A stretch of DNA of 64,000 nucleotides from Lagopus muta (lineage: Eukaryota > Chordata > Aves > Galliformes > Phasianidae), in assembly GCF_023343835.1 (NCBI RefSeq), contig NC_064443.1, forward strand, positions 18,487,501-18,551,500, read 5' to 3'. This document shows positions 23,692 through 35,030 of the stretch, in pieces. Below the pieces are notes generated by a model. That model was not told the origin of the DNA. It saw only the letters and a program-made list of their open reading frames with translations, and searched no databases. The translations under genes were made by a program, and so were the position numbers. How positions within the stretch are numbered: the first letter of the stretch is position 1; each line of letters opens with the position of its first letter.

Positions 23692-24537
23692 AAGGAGAAT
23701 GGTCCTTTCAAAGAATCATTGACCTAAATTGCACTTTAATGCACATACCATGCTGTCCACACCACCTACGTGTCTCCAGGAATACTGCTAAATAACAAGC
23801 ACTAAATGTTTAGTCATTTCCTGCATCACGTTTGCAGGAGTCAGTAGCTTGGTGCCATTAGCATATGTAAGTGCACTGCAGTTCAAACAGTTGGTTTCCA
23901 TATCAGCAGCTGCTCGGCTTCGTCTCCTTTTGGGAAAGGTGCCACGGGGAGGGAGCCTGCAGCGTGCCGTGGGCCAGCGCTCTGCTGTCCTGCATTCCCA
24001 GCAATCCCGGGCCCTGGGAAAAGAGCTGACAGTGCTTCCCCCAGCTGGGCTCCGGGGGGGTCCTGGAGCTGTAGGTTTGACGGCTGGGTGGCTGTGCGCC
24101 TGCACAGGGAAGGGCGGAGGTGGGACGGAGGCGCCGTGCCTTGTGCCCCTGCAGCACCGCAGCCTGGCTCCGGGTAGGGGCCCGGCTGCCCTCCCTGCTG
24201 GCGCCGGATGGGTTCTGCCCGAGGAACGGAGGGCTTTTTTAAGCGCCCGCCTTCAAAATGGTGCTGCTTCTCGCTTGAAGTTCATGGGAACAGATGGCGA
24301 GATCTCAAAGACAGGAGTTAGAAGCTATAGGGTGTTTTTCACCATGTGTTGCCGGTTTCCCTCCTGAAAAAAAAAAAGAAAAAAAAGCTGTGTGTGAGCC
24401 CTCGAACATGGCAGGCCAAATCTGCCGGTCTGTTACGGGTGCTTTATGTAAGCTGTGTGCCACAGAACCTGTGCTGGTGTGGGCTGGGAGTGGGGGCACA
24501 GGGCAGCACAGCCCCGGAGCGGCACTGCGTTCCCCCA

Positions 24538-24600
24538 GCGTGGTGCTGGGCTGCACAGCGTGGTGCTGGGCTGCTGTGCATGGTGCTGGGCTGCAGTGTG
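24538..24600. repeat. Three-copy tandem repeat, 20-bp unit
   Basis: Three adjacent near-identical copies with the core G(C/T)GTGGTGCTGGGCTGC and a variable last 3-4 bases, followed by a partial fourth. It is a small minisatellite with no evident role. Confidence 0.85.
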
Positions 24601-25721
24601 GTGACCTCCCAAGGGAGCTTTAATAAGGGCAGTGCGGGCATTGATGCACACGCTTGGGGCATAATAGGGTTAGTGAAACAGCGTGCACCTTCTGTGCAGC
24701 CCACCACTGCACTCAGTCTCATTTAGCAGAGAGAACAAGCAGAAATCACACAACTCGAGTAAGAGCATATGCTCTGGGAGACCTCGCTACATTGCATAAG
24801 CCTTCCCATTAAAGGATCTGGCTTTGTGAGCACAGCACATGAGTCAACGGCACAGCTAGACTTGTAACGTGGGAGTCACACCTACTCTTGGCTGCAGAAT
24901 TATCCAGAGAAACAGAAGGTTAATAGGAACAAAATAGAGATGAAGGAACCCTTAAAGGTTAGTTGCAGGATTTGGTTCTCTTGGCAAGAGGGGAAAGAAG
25001 GAATGAAATGGGTCAAGGCAAGAGAGAGAACGGAGGGTAACGCAGAGCCACATCGGCTGTCTCCTGCAAAAAGACAATTCCGTTTAGATCGGTAAAAATG
25101 TGATCAGTGCAACATTTCTTTTCCAAATTAGCTCGTTCTGGAGAGGGTCATCACTGATTACAGAAAGAAAAAACACTTGCTCGAGAAGTATTAACAGTGC
25201 CTGAATGCAGAGCAGCAAGGAGGGAATGCCTCCCGAAGGCAGAACCTGCATTGCACCAGGCCAGGTTATCAGGAACAACACATCCCTCGACTTTGCTCAT
25301 GCCTTGCTAAGTCCTTGTTTTGAGTTGAGACATTTTGGAACCACAAACAAACTAGGGGCACTCAGTCGTGCCCATGGACTTCAGCCCACAGTGTGGGCTG
25401 GGCAGGGAGTGGCAATGCCCCCATATGTGGATGCTCAGCCATCAGCTCCTCCGTTTGTGAGCTGTTCTGTCCAGCAAAGCTCATCCTGCACATGGCCCTT
25501 ACCACAGCCTGCAGCCAGTTTCTGTGTCAGTACATTTTTATGTTTTTTGTAGTGCATTGGCCTTGCTGGCCTCTTCAGAAGCAGGAAGAATAAAGATAGG
25601 CTGTACGAGGCCACACGTGGTATCACACAGTGTGTAGGCTTTCCTGTCCAAGGCCCAGCCCAGTGCTTGGACAATGCTCTGACACGCATGGGTTAATCTT
25701 TAGGTAGTTCTGTGTGTAGCT

Positions 25722-25793
25722 GAGTTGGACTCAGCCATCCTTGTGGGTCCCTTCCAGGTGGGGATATTCTGTGATGCTGTGATTCTATGATTC
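25722..25793 (+). mobile_element. CR1 LINE fragment, terminal 3' end
   Basis: GAGTTGGACTCAGCCATCC, then TTGTGGGTCCCTTCCAGG, GATATTCTGTGATGC and TGTGATTCTATGATTC form the sense-strand CR1 terminus with its characteristic octamer-like ATTCTATG tail. Only about 70 bp is kept, so it is strongly 5'-truncated. Confidence 0.9.
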
Positions 25794-28494
25794 ACTCCTA
25801 AAGCTGTGCTGTAAAAATCAGGGATTACCAAGACAGGAGTGAGAAAACCTTGATAGCTCAGTGCTTCTGTTACAGAAGAGCCCCATGCCAGGCTCCACCT
25901 CAGGCTGCTCTTGCTAGTGCACTGCCTTCTGGCTCTGCCCCACGTGTACTGAGGTCTGAGCAGAGCGTGTCCGTGGGGGAGGCGTTGGGAACACGAGCCT
26001 GCTTTATCCTGTGCTCAGTGCTCTTGCAGAAGGAGAGATCATCTTGTGATCGGAGCACAAGACCGGCAGTCAGACGACCCGGCTCACTGCACAGTTGGAT
26101 TTGCCAACGTTGGTTTGCAGTTCTGGTACTGCCAAACACGGGGGCTCTCAGGAAACCATTTATTGCCATGCACGGAGCCTTCTGGGGTTCTGGTGCCGTT
26201 CCCATTGAATGAATAACTGCTCGGTGGGGTTTGCACAATAACGTACCAGGGGTGGAAGTGAGGAACATTTGGTGGCCTTGGCCTGGAGTTTCTACAGATG
26301 GCTTTCAGGCCTGCTGTGTGGGATGGAGGAGCAAAGGATAACGGAGGGGGGAGATGGAGAGATGAGTGGGTGGTGTCCGCATGCACCCAAGTGAGAGGGC
26401 ATTCACACAGTGCTGGTTCCACTGTAACACCCTGCGCTGGAGGCGGTGAAACTCTGTCCTGAAGGTCACCAACCTCCTTCCTAAAGCCCACATCCTCCCC
26501 ACGTGGCTCTGTGCCCCGGGTGCCACATGTCGCTGCCCATCCTTTCCCCTCCTGGGGATTTCCCTGGCTCTGGGCACAGCGTGCGGCACATCTGACTGAG
26601 CTTCTGCATCTGCCATATGGGGACAAGAGAATGGCTGCTGACGTCCACACAACGGTACTGGGGAGTAACGATGCTTTGTGGCTGAAGTTGGAATGCTCTG
26701 GGGAGAGCAGCTGATGGATCTGGGTGCAGATCCCTGGGGAGAGCAGCACCCTGTGTTTGTGTGTGGGCCCCCTGCTGCAGCACTTGGCAGTGAGCTGTAG
26801 CACTGTGCTCAGAGCTCCAGCTGGATTCCCGCCTTCATGCCAGCATCTGCCATGGGTCCTGGCAAGAGGCTGCTCCCTTCTCCTGAATCTGGTGGAGCAG
26901 TCTCCCAGGAAATGGGAGCCAGCTTGCTCCTGCTATGGGGGGATGGGGGGGAGGGGAGGGAAGGGGAAGCAGCATCCCTGGAGCTGGAGGTAGGGAGAGG
27001 AGCTTCTATCCTTGAACACACATACTTTGAAAATTTTGTGGGGAAAAGAGATGTTGTCTTATTTAAAAAAAAAAAAAAAAAAAGTCAAGAATTGAGTTGC
27101 TCTTCTACACCTTCTTTTCAGGACAAAATTGAGGAGGTGAAAAGAGATGGGTGGCAAAATGAGGTCCTGTGATGGAGATTGAGAAGACACGGCCATGGCC
27201 AGCAGTAGGTCGGGTGCAAGCCCTCAGCCATGGCCCTTGAGTGCTCTGGTGGCCAAGGCACAGTGCCACGGCTCTGCCTGCCCTGCAGCAGCACAGGGCA
27301 GCATTTCAGGAGCCCTGTGTGCATGGCTCTGGGCGCCCGCCCTGCACCGCCCGTGGGAAACCCGCACAGCTCCCAGCCACGGGTCTTGTGATTTATTTTT
27401 TTTTTTAAATTCTTATTATTTCAGTCCCATGATTTTGTTTTCGCCAACTCTTCGCCCCAGGGAGGGGAGGCAGGGAGAGGCTGCTGCAGTGTTTCGGTGC
27501 CGTTGGGTCGCACTGATGAGGCGTTGCCATCCAGGTGACAGGAGCCACATCCTGCGCCGAGCGCTGGGCCACGCAGCTCTCCTGGAGGACTTGTGTTCGC
27601 AGCATAACCGCTGCTTTCACTTCAGTTCACTTCACTGTTTCCCTCCTTTCCTTCTCGTTATCTCAGCAGTGAGAGTCAGGCAGACATCAGCCCTGCAGTG
27701 AAGGCTGCAGTGGCGGAGGTTCAGCCTGCATCACACGGAGCTCTCAGAACTGAGGGAGTTACATTATTTGTGGGTAACTTCAATGGCTCTGAGAGATGGA
27801 ATGTTAAACTTGCATGGTGATTTTCATCCTAAGAAGCCCCAGAGTCTTATGCGCCAGAGTCAGAGAGCATCACTGCTTGTGGCATTCAGGAGAGCCTCAG
27901 TTATCTCCATTTAATGCCTGGGGCTGCATTAAGGAGCAGAATGGGGCTGGGGTGAGCCGCCAGCCCTAAAGCACTGCTCCCTCCTGCACCTTCCTCACCG
28001 CTCTCCTCGGGGCCATGCAGAGTGACCATGGGAGCCCAAACCAGGGAATTTCCACCCGAACGGCTCCTGTTGGAGTCGTGCAGACGAGATGCCAGAAGGG
28101 CTGAGCTGATGTTGTTTGTTCTGGAAGTTGGCTGTGCTGTGTGTGATGTGGTCGGGGTGTGGTGACCCCGGCGCTGCACGAACGTTGCTAAGAGACGAAG
28201 GAAGTGACAGCAGAGGGTGTCCATGCAGTGGTGGGAGCACCCGCAGTGCTGCAGCGCGGCTCTCCTGGTTGCTCTCCGGTGGAGGGAGGTTTCTTTGTGA
28301 ACAGAAAGAGAATTTATTCATATCTAAAAAACCTGCAGCAAACCGAGAACTAAAACTCTCCCACTGAGTTTCTGAGGAAGTGACTTGCAGATGAAAACAG
28401 CTTCGTATCTAAAGCACAGAGGGATGAGTGGCGTGGGGCCGGCAGGGTGTCAGGCAGCTGCGTGTGCCATGGGGCTCTTCCTTTCATGGGACTG
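25794..28494. other. Intergenic, no gene recognised
   Basis: Contains a G-rich purine tract at about 26936-26968 with G-quadruplex potential, and a 19-A run at 27065-27083. Long minus-strand frames (for example 26084-26803) are compositionally unremarkable and match no family I know. Confidence 0.55.
27065..27083. repeat. Poly(A) homopolymer, 19 A
   Basis: A pure A run on the + strand. No retrocopy or target-site duplication is evident next to it, so I do not interpret it as a retroposed tail. Confidence 0.9.
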
Positions 28495-28712
28495 AATCAT
28501 AGAATCATGGAACCATTGAATCATGACAGCTGGAAAAGATCCCCAAGCCCAACGCAGCCCACCCCCACCATGCCCGTGGCCCACGTCCCTCAGGGCCACA
28601 TCTCCACATTCCTGGAACACCCCCAAGGACGCTGACCCCACCACCCCCTGGGCAGCCATGCCAGTGCCCGACTGCTCTTTTGGAGAAGAAACGTCCCCTG
28701 ATACCCAACCTG
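28495..28712 (-). mobile_element. CR1 LINE fragment, 3' end, about 220 bp
   Basis: The + strand begins AATCATAGAATCATGGAACC and continues with AGCTGGAAAAGATCCCCAAG, GTCCCTCAGGGCCACATCTC, CCCCCTGGGCAGCCATGCC and GGAGAAGAAACGTCCCCTGA, reaching CCCAACCTGAC. Read in reverse this is the same subfamily as the copy at 10.9-11.2 kb. Both copies fade out at about the same internal position (GTCAGGTTGG). The element is in minus orientation. Confidence 0.9.
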
Positions 28713-28743
28713 ACTGATTGGGTTGGGTCCCCTGATACCCAAC
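28693..28743. repeat. 17-bp direct repeat at the inner edge of a CR1 copy
   Basis: GTCCCCTGATACCCAAC occurs at 28693-28709 and again, identically, at 28727-28743, separated by 17 bp. The unit is therefore a 34-bp partial duplication straddling the 5' truncation point of the CR1 fragment. The first copy lies inside the element. Confidence 0.8.
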
Positions 28744-31700
28744 GCTGTGCCAAGAGATGGGCAAAGGGGGAGAAGGGCCGTGTCTTCAGGTGAAGCAGAT
28801 GATTTGGGGATGTTTGATGACGTCTCAGCTGTGAGCCAAAGCGCCCAGCGTGGTGCCCAGCTGGAGGTGTTCAGGGGGCTCTCCTGCAGAGGGCTTCCTG
28901 TGGGGGGAAGGGAAAGGAGCTGGAGGGGATCCAGGCCGTGCTGAGCAGCGGGGTGAGGCCAGACAGGGCTGGTCCGGGGCTGTTGAGTGTGCTTGGCAGC
29001 CAGGAGCTGGGGAAGCCCCGGGAGCTGCAGGGAAGCGGTGGCTGCGGTGTGCTGGAGCCGTGGGCTGAGCCGCTCCCACACCTGCAGAGAGCGCAGTGCT
29101 GCCTGCACCCGCGGCCGGCCTCGCTGAGCTGCTTTTTTTCTGATGTAAATAGGAAATGAGTTCTGCAGCTGAGCCTCTGTGGGCACAGGGCTATGAAAGG
29201 CACTGCCATTTTACATACCACATTTGAGCCTGGGAGAGAGGAAGGAGGCTTTGCTATTGCAGCGACATCGTTAATAGGCAAATATATGTGGCTCCATGGG
29301 GCCTGAATATCTCTGGGAAGCAAAACAGTTGCAGGGCTGAGTCCTTTGCTGCTCTAAAAAACATAGGTCTACTTCCCCTAGCTGGGTTCTGTGCCTCCCT
29401 GTTTCCACATAACTCACCTGGCTCCAGCTCACTGCCTTTGCAGCTTGCAAGTACTGAACGTGTTGCAATTGTCTGCTGGGTGCATGTGCTGTCCCAGCAG
29501 AGCTCCCTTCCGCGCACTCCCTGGGGCAGAAACAGAGCCCCGCAGCCCCTGCTGCAGCAGGGAGCAGTGGGAGAAGAGGAAGTGTTGGGGTGAGGGCAGC
29601 TCTGGCCTCTGGGGCAGGGAATGGGGGGACCGTGTGGTCACAGTCATCTGTGGGGTGTCACTGGGGCCGTGCCCATGGCCAGGGCCATGTGCGTGCATGA
29701 TTCAGCAGCTTTCTAGAAACGCTGGCACCTAAAAGAAGCTAAGAAGGAAGTTTTCCTCCTCCGTCTCATTGCATATTAAGAAATAAGGTGACTTGGCGTG
29801 TCCATTTCGGGAAAAGGGAAATTTGGCACAAAAAAGTCCCTCCCTACCTCCACACATCACCCAACCGCATGCCTGGGCTTTGCTGTTCACATGTTTGGAC
29901 ATCAAGTACTTTCCCCAGAAGACGTCAGTCACCGCTTGGTCTCCCAGCAGCAACTCCTCACCTCCCCAAACTGCACCAGGGCCCCAGCTGGGAGCATGTC
30001 CCTAGGAGGACCCAGGGACATGCCATCAGATGGTGGGGCCTGGCCAGGGATCCCCCCAAGATGATGTGAGTGTGTTGGTGTGGAGTTTGGCAGTGAGGGC
30101 TGAACCAGCTGCCTGAAATCCTGTGTTCTGGCAGGAAGCAGCTCTGTACTGAGGGGAAGAAGAGCACGAAGTGGCACGTTGGATCCTGCAGGCAGGGCCT
30201 GAGGCATTTCCTTCCATGTAGCCATCAGACATTCCCAGTCTGCAGCAGATGCACACACCAGCACGCTGTAGTTGCAGGCGACCCGGGATGCAATGAGCCC
30301 TACCATCCCATCGCTTCCTCCATCACCATTATGTGCTTTGCACCCTAATGAGAACCTGCTCCATTTGCTGCTCCTTCTCAGAGCTCTCCTATGAGAGCTG
30401 ACTTGTAGCTGGGCTCCTGTCAGACCCCACAGCCCCAGGAGGAGCAGCAGCTCTGACTGCTTGGGTTGAGCTGATTGCTGCCTCTGCACATTCCCAAACG
30501 AGGGAGAGGATGCTGCGGTCCCCTGGTTGCAGAAGGAGTAGAGCAGTGTGCTCAGCCCATGCCCACATCCCACTGCACGTGGAGCTCCTGCTCCTGGCAG
30601 GGCTTTTTTCACTGCAGCCGCAATGGAAAAGCAGTGTAGGCCAATGCACATGGAGAGTGCAGGAGAGCAGGGTGCAGAGCTGCACCTGTGCAGGAGAAAA
30701 GGAGCTTCCATGTTGCTAGACTGGGAAGCCGGTGGCAGCTGGTTAGACTGTGCATGATCTGGCTCCCTAAGGCAGGAACACCGCCTGTCTGTCTGCAGGG
30801 CTGGGAGCAGTCGGGGAACTGCTTTCTCCCTTCTGCATCCCATTGCAGGGCTGCAGCTGGAACCTGCTGGCACGGGGCTGCGAGGCGGAGGCAGCGGGTT
30901 GGCTGCTGGCAGGAGCTGAGCACAGCAACCCCGCATTAAGTGCCAGGAAGAGAGAACTGGAGCAGGGCTGGGAGCGGGCAGTGTTCTGGGAAGTGCTGCA
31001 AGCCCTGACCCGGTCCCAGCGGGGCCCTCCGCCTCCACTCTCCAACCCCCCCCCCCCTACTCTGCAGCTGCACCCGGGGCTTCCCTGCTCCCTGGGGCGC
31101 AGCGATCCCGGGAACAGCCCTGGGAAGCTGGGAGATGGGAATGTGAGAGAATGAGCCTAAGTCATCGCTTCCCAAAACCTCCACAGCGAAGGAAACACCT
31201 CCCACTGTCTGGAGGATCCATGGGAATATTCTAATATTTGTTCCAAAAGCATGACTGGGTGGATCCAGCACTGCTGACGCAGGCGCCGGCAGCTAATTGA
31301 ATCCGTACGTAGGAGCCCTGGACACCATATGGCCCCGATACAATGTGGGTCCGCAGCGGCTGCTGAGCAGATGGTTATTCATTTTCATCATCTCAAATCA
31401 GAGCCTCAGCTCTCTATCCAGAGACCGAAGGCACCCGGCGTCTCGCTGGTCAGGATCTGTGGAGCACAGCCTCCCCTGGCCGGGTCTGTGAGCAGGGTGG
31501 GGGCTGAGGGTCCTGGCACCACATCTGGGCAGCAGCTGCGGATGCGCTCAGCCCCTCTGGGCAGGACTTTATTTTCATTATATGGTCATAGAGTTTACAA
31601 CACTGGGAGGGATGACTGTGATTTTCTCGTGTGGCCAGTAGGGTCAGAGGCAGCTACAGGTCACATCTGACGGGGCCCTGCTGCCTGTTAGCGAGCTGTG

Positions 31701-33283
31701 GTCTGAGCCATGAGCACAGCCAGCTGCTGCTTGCTGCCACTCGGTTCCCATTGGCCCCACACGCATGGGGCATCTCTGGGGGCAGGGAAGGAGCAGCACT
31801 CCCCTGCCCTGTGCCAGCAGGGTCCCACCCAGCTCCCAAGCACCTGAGATGAAAGTGCCCTGGGTGCCCGCGTGGGTGGGGCAGGACTATTTAAAAACCT
31901 CATTAGAGAAAGTATTTGGGGAAGACAGCAACACCCTCAGTTGTGGTTTGCTCCAGTGCTTCTCGGGCAGATGGCTGCGATACGGAGGGCAGGGCGCTGC
32001 GGGACGCGCTGTGCTGCGCTCACCCCTCCTGTGCTGCCCGGCCCTGAGGGCTGTCAGTGGGGCTGCACCGGGTTCTGGAGCGGGCTGTGGGGGTGCTGGG
32101 GGAGAGCAAATGCGTGCGTGACCTTCACTGGGCACAAGTCTGCCACGAATGTTTCCTATGGTGCTGAATTCCTGCCCGTGCTTCTTTCACATGAATGTCT
32201 GGCATGCACCCAGCTCATGTTGTACAGGGATCCCCGTGTGCAGGGGACAATGGCACCATGCTCCTGCCTACCTTACCTCCTGCATTTTCTTTGTGTCCTC
32301 TTTATTCCAAGGACCAAACATCACCACTGAGCTCAGTGCAACGCACGCAGCCCTCTGTCCTCAGCAGGGGGTGGAGGGTCTCTCTAACTTGGCTGTGGCC
32401 TGAGTCAAACCATGGGGAATGTGCTGCTGGTCCCTTCTCATGCCCACTTGGTTTGGGGTTTTATTGGTATGAGGAGGAATTGTTTATATCCAGGTAGGAA
32501 GGAAACGCACCGTGTCACTGCAGCCGCTGCTCCCTGTGCCCTGCAGGCAGAACAGACCTCCCCGGTATTGATTCTCACCCAGGTACTCAGATACCAGGGA
32601 AAAATAAACAGCTCTGCAGTTGGGAGGTGCAGTGCTTTCTGAGCCAGAGATCTGAAGGCACCTCGCTCTGCTTTGCATACCTGCAGAGCTCTGTGCTGCT
32701 CGCTCCGCAGATCTGAGAGCTGAAGCGCAGACATCTGACGGCCCGGAGCTGACTCACTGCTTGATGTTGGGCAGAGCCGTGCGGGGATCTGATACCTTCG
32801 TGCAAAGCCCTCCCAGCACTCAGAAGCCACACGTGGTGGCCCCCAGTGCATGGCCACAGGATGGGGGACAGCCCTGGACCTTCACACCGGGGCTGGGGGC
32901 ACTCCAGGTCCCGTTGCCAGCACAGAGCTGGGGGCGGTTTCCCACACGATGGTGCAAGCAGGGACCTGGTTAGCAGCAAGCGCCCGGGCAGGGCAGCTGT
33001 CAGAGCATGGTGGGGAGATTTCATTAAACAGAGCCTTAAAGTGGGCTAAAGTCTCTTATTATGAATTGTAATGTCCACAAATGTTGCCACTTCCAAATAC
33101 TTTCTGCCCACGTGTTCCTCCCACTGCCGTGCTTGGTGCTGGCAAACATCCCCGCGCTCGGTCGGAGGAAAGCTCGTGGCTGACGGGCTGCGCCCCGCTC
33201 ATGGCAGCACACACACAGCAGCCCCTCAGTGCCATTGGCCCTCACTGCTTTTCCCAACAGGTCCCTGTACCCTGACACCATCA
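28744..33283. other. Intergenic, no gene recognised
   Basis: GC-rich intergenic DNA with a 13-C run near 31048-31060. The longest open frame of the window (minus strand, 29929-31038, 369 codons) lies here. It has low-complexity Ser/Pro/Ala/Cys-rich composition and no recognisable domain, so I do not call it a gene. A motif-rich stretch near 31180-31390 includes a MAF-like TGCTGACGCAGGC. Confidence 0.55.
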
Positions 33284-33440
33284 CAGATTCATGGAATGGT
33301 TGGGTTGGATGGAAACTTAGAGGTCATCCAACCCCCACCGCTGCCATGGGCTGGTGCCACCCAGCTCAGGCTGCGCAGGGCCCATCTGTGGCCTCGGGCA
33401 CCTCCAGGGATGGGGCACCGCAGCTCCGGGCAGTGTGTTT
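33284..33440 (-). mobile_element. CR1 LINE fragment, 3' end
   Basis: The + strand reads ACAGATTCATGGAATGGTTG, then GGTTGGATGGAAACTTAGAG, GTCATCCAACCCCCACCGCT, GCTCAGGCTGCGCAGGGCCC and CACCTCCAGGGATGGGGCAC. This is the reverse complement of a CR1 3' end. It lies about 1.3 kb upstream of the BHLHE40 start codon and is the repeat nearest its promoter. Confidence 0.9.
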
Positions 33441-34200
33441 TCAAAGCTCAGTCCGAGCTTTGGTCACCACCTGCAGGCTGCTGGGGGTGGGGGTGTGTTC
33501 AGTAGGAGGGCTCTGGGGATGCCCGTCGGGTGCCCGCTGGGTGCCCAGCCGAAGCACTGCTGCCCTGCATAACCTTCGCCTGCAGCCGTCCTTTAATCTC
33601 CGGTGCCAGTAACCCGAAACGAGATTGCTGGAAATGAGAGAGCAGAGGAGTCAGCTATCTGATTCCAGGCCACAGGCACATGCCTGGCCTTCGTGGATAT
33701 ATTAAGTAAGGGACATTTTAAAACAAAACCACCCGCAGTAACCTTATCGTGAGGCTGAAGCTGCAGCCCAGCTGCTAACGCCGTGCTGCCCACACAGGCT
33801 CCATCCCATGCTGCTGTTGGGATTTCACAGCATTTTGCCCCAAATCATCATCTATGAGTCCTCAGCACACCTTGAGCCCGAACTGTGAGCCCTTGGCTTC
33901 CGGGGCTCTGTAGATATCTGCAGATCACTGCTGGGCACCGTCTGCTGCTCGCCTGGTATGGCACTCCAGACCTGCAGCTGCAGGAAATCTGGCCTTTTTA
34001 CTGCATCACATACGCCTTGTACGTATGCATTTCCACACAGAAATAATTCAGCAAACAAAATCTCGAAGACAAATTGCTGATTGCATCAGCCCCAGCTTAT
34101 GAAAGCCGATCACAGGGAGGACAATGTAACCCAACTCTCCGTCATCCCACTTGCCGCCCAGGAATGCCACAGCTCCGCTCGGATCCTCTTTTTAGGGGGA
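33441..34200. other. BHLHE40 upstream flank, no gene recognised
   Basis: Ordinary-composition DNA between the last upstream CR1 and the CpG island. It contains an A/T-rich stretch near 33695-33730. No exon or repeat is recognised. Confidence 0.55.
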
Positions 34201-34229
34201 CTCCTAAATCCTTGGCAGCATCCCTTAAG

Positions 34230-35030
34230 GTCATGAGTAAGCCCCGCGCCGCGGGACGGCTCGGCCAGCACGGGAGCAGCCAAAGGGCTCCGGCAGCGGG
34301 GATTACCGACGCGTCGCGGCAGTGCCGGAGTGCGGGAGCCGGGTGCCGAGCTCCTGCCCCCCTCCACTCCGGGACGGCGGGGCAGCGCCCGAGGGGCGGC
34401 CGGGAAGCAACCAGGGCCGGGGCCACCCGGGGCCACGGGCTGGCAGCCCCGCCTCCCCCCCCGGCACGTTGCACGGCGGAGCGGGCGGGGGGAGGAAGGC
34501 CGCCGCTCGCCGACACGTGAGCCTCATGTGACGGCGATGGAGGGAGGGAGGGAGCGGGGGGGGGAGCCCGGCCAGACGTGCCGGGAGTCACAGGGTAACG
34601 CACGTCGCCGCCGTCCACCCACTCGGCCGCATTTAACCCGGCCCTCCGCCTCCCTCCGCTCCTCAGCCGGCGAGGCGGGGACGCGGCATGAGCTGCCCGC
34701 GCTGAGCTCCGCGCCGCTCCGCACCGCTCCGCTCCTCCCGGCTCCCGCGGCACCGCACCGCTCCGCGCCCCCATGGAGCGCATCCCCAGCGCGCAGCCCC
34801 CGCCCGTGTGCCTGGGCAAGCTGCCCGCCCTGGAGAGCGCCGATGTGCCGGGGTAAGGCTGCGGGGGGGACAGGACGAGAGGAGAGAGTTCCCCCGCCGC
34901 GGCCCCGGGGACAGGGGTAACCTCGCTGCTTTCGTTTCGCCCGTGCAGGCTGGACTTCGCGCACATGTACCAAGTGTACAAGCCCAGGAGGGGGTTAAAG
35001 AGGAGCGAGGACAGCAAGGTAACGGGGTGG
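34230..35030 (+). promoter_or_regulatory. BHLHE40: BHLHE40 CpG-island promoter
   Basis: CpG-dense sequence covers the 5' flank, first exon and first intron. Around 150-260 bp upstream of the ATG lie the canonical E-box CACGTG at 34514-34519 and CATGTG at 34525-34530. The second is within an M-box TCATGTGA at 34524-34531. An additional ACGTG hypoxia-type core lies at 34576-34580. A G-quadruplex-type run of four G-tracts occupies 34542-34564. A weak TATA-like ATTTAA at 34631-34636 suggests initiation near 34,660, which is inferred. Known biology of the family is that CLOCK:BMAL1, HIF-1 and MITF activate this gene, and the motifs are compatible with all three. Confidence 0.8.

Larger units (their letters stand above)
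20801..25721. other. Intergenic, no gene recognised
   Basis: No coding exon recognised. Low-complexity pieces are an 18-G run at 23674-23691, an A-rich tract at about 24367-24388, and a three-copy 20-bp repeat at 24538-24600 (the G run and the 20-bp repeat are listed separately). Confidence 0.6.

Noticed and set aside
29929-31038. Longest open frame of the window, 369 codons on the minus strand
   Set aside because: Low-complexity Ser/Pro/Ala/Cys/Leu composition, no recognisable domain, overlapping open frames on the other strand, and GC-rich DNA in which long chance frames are common.
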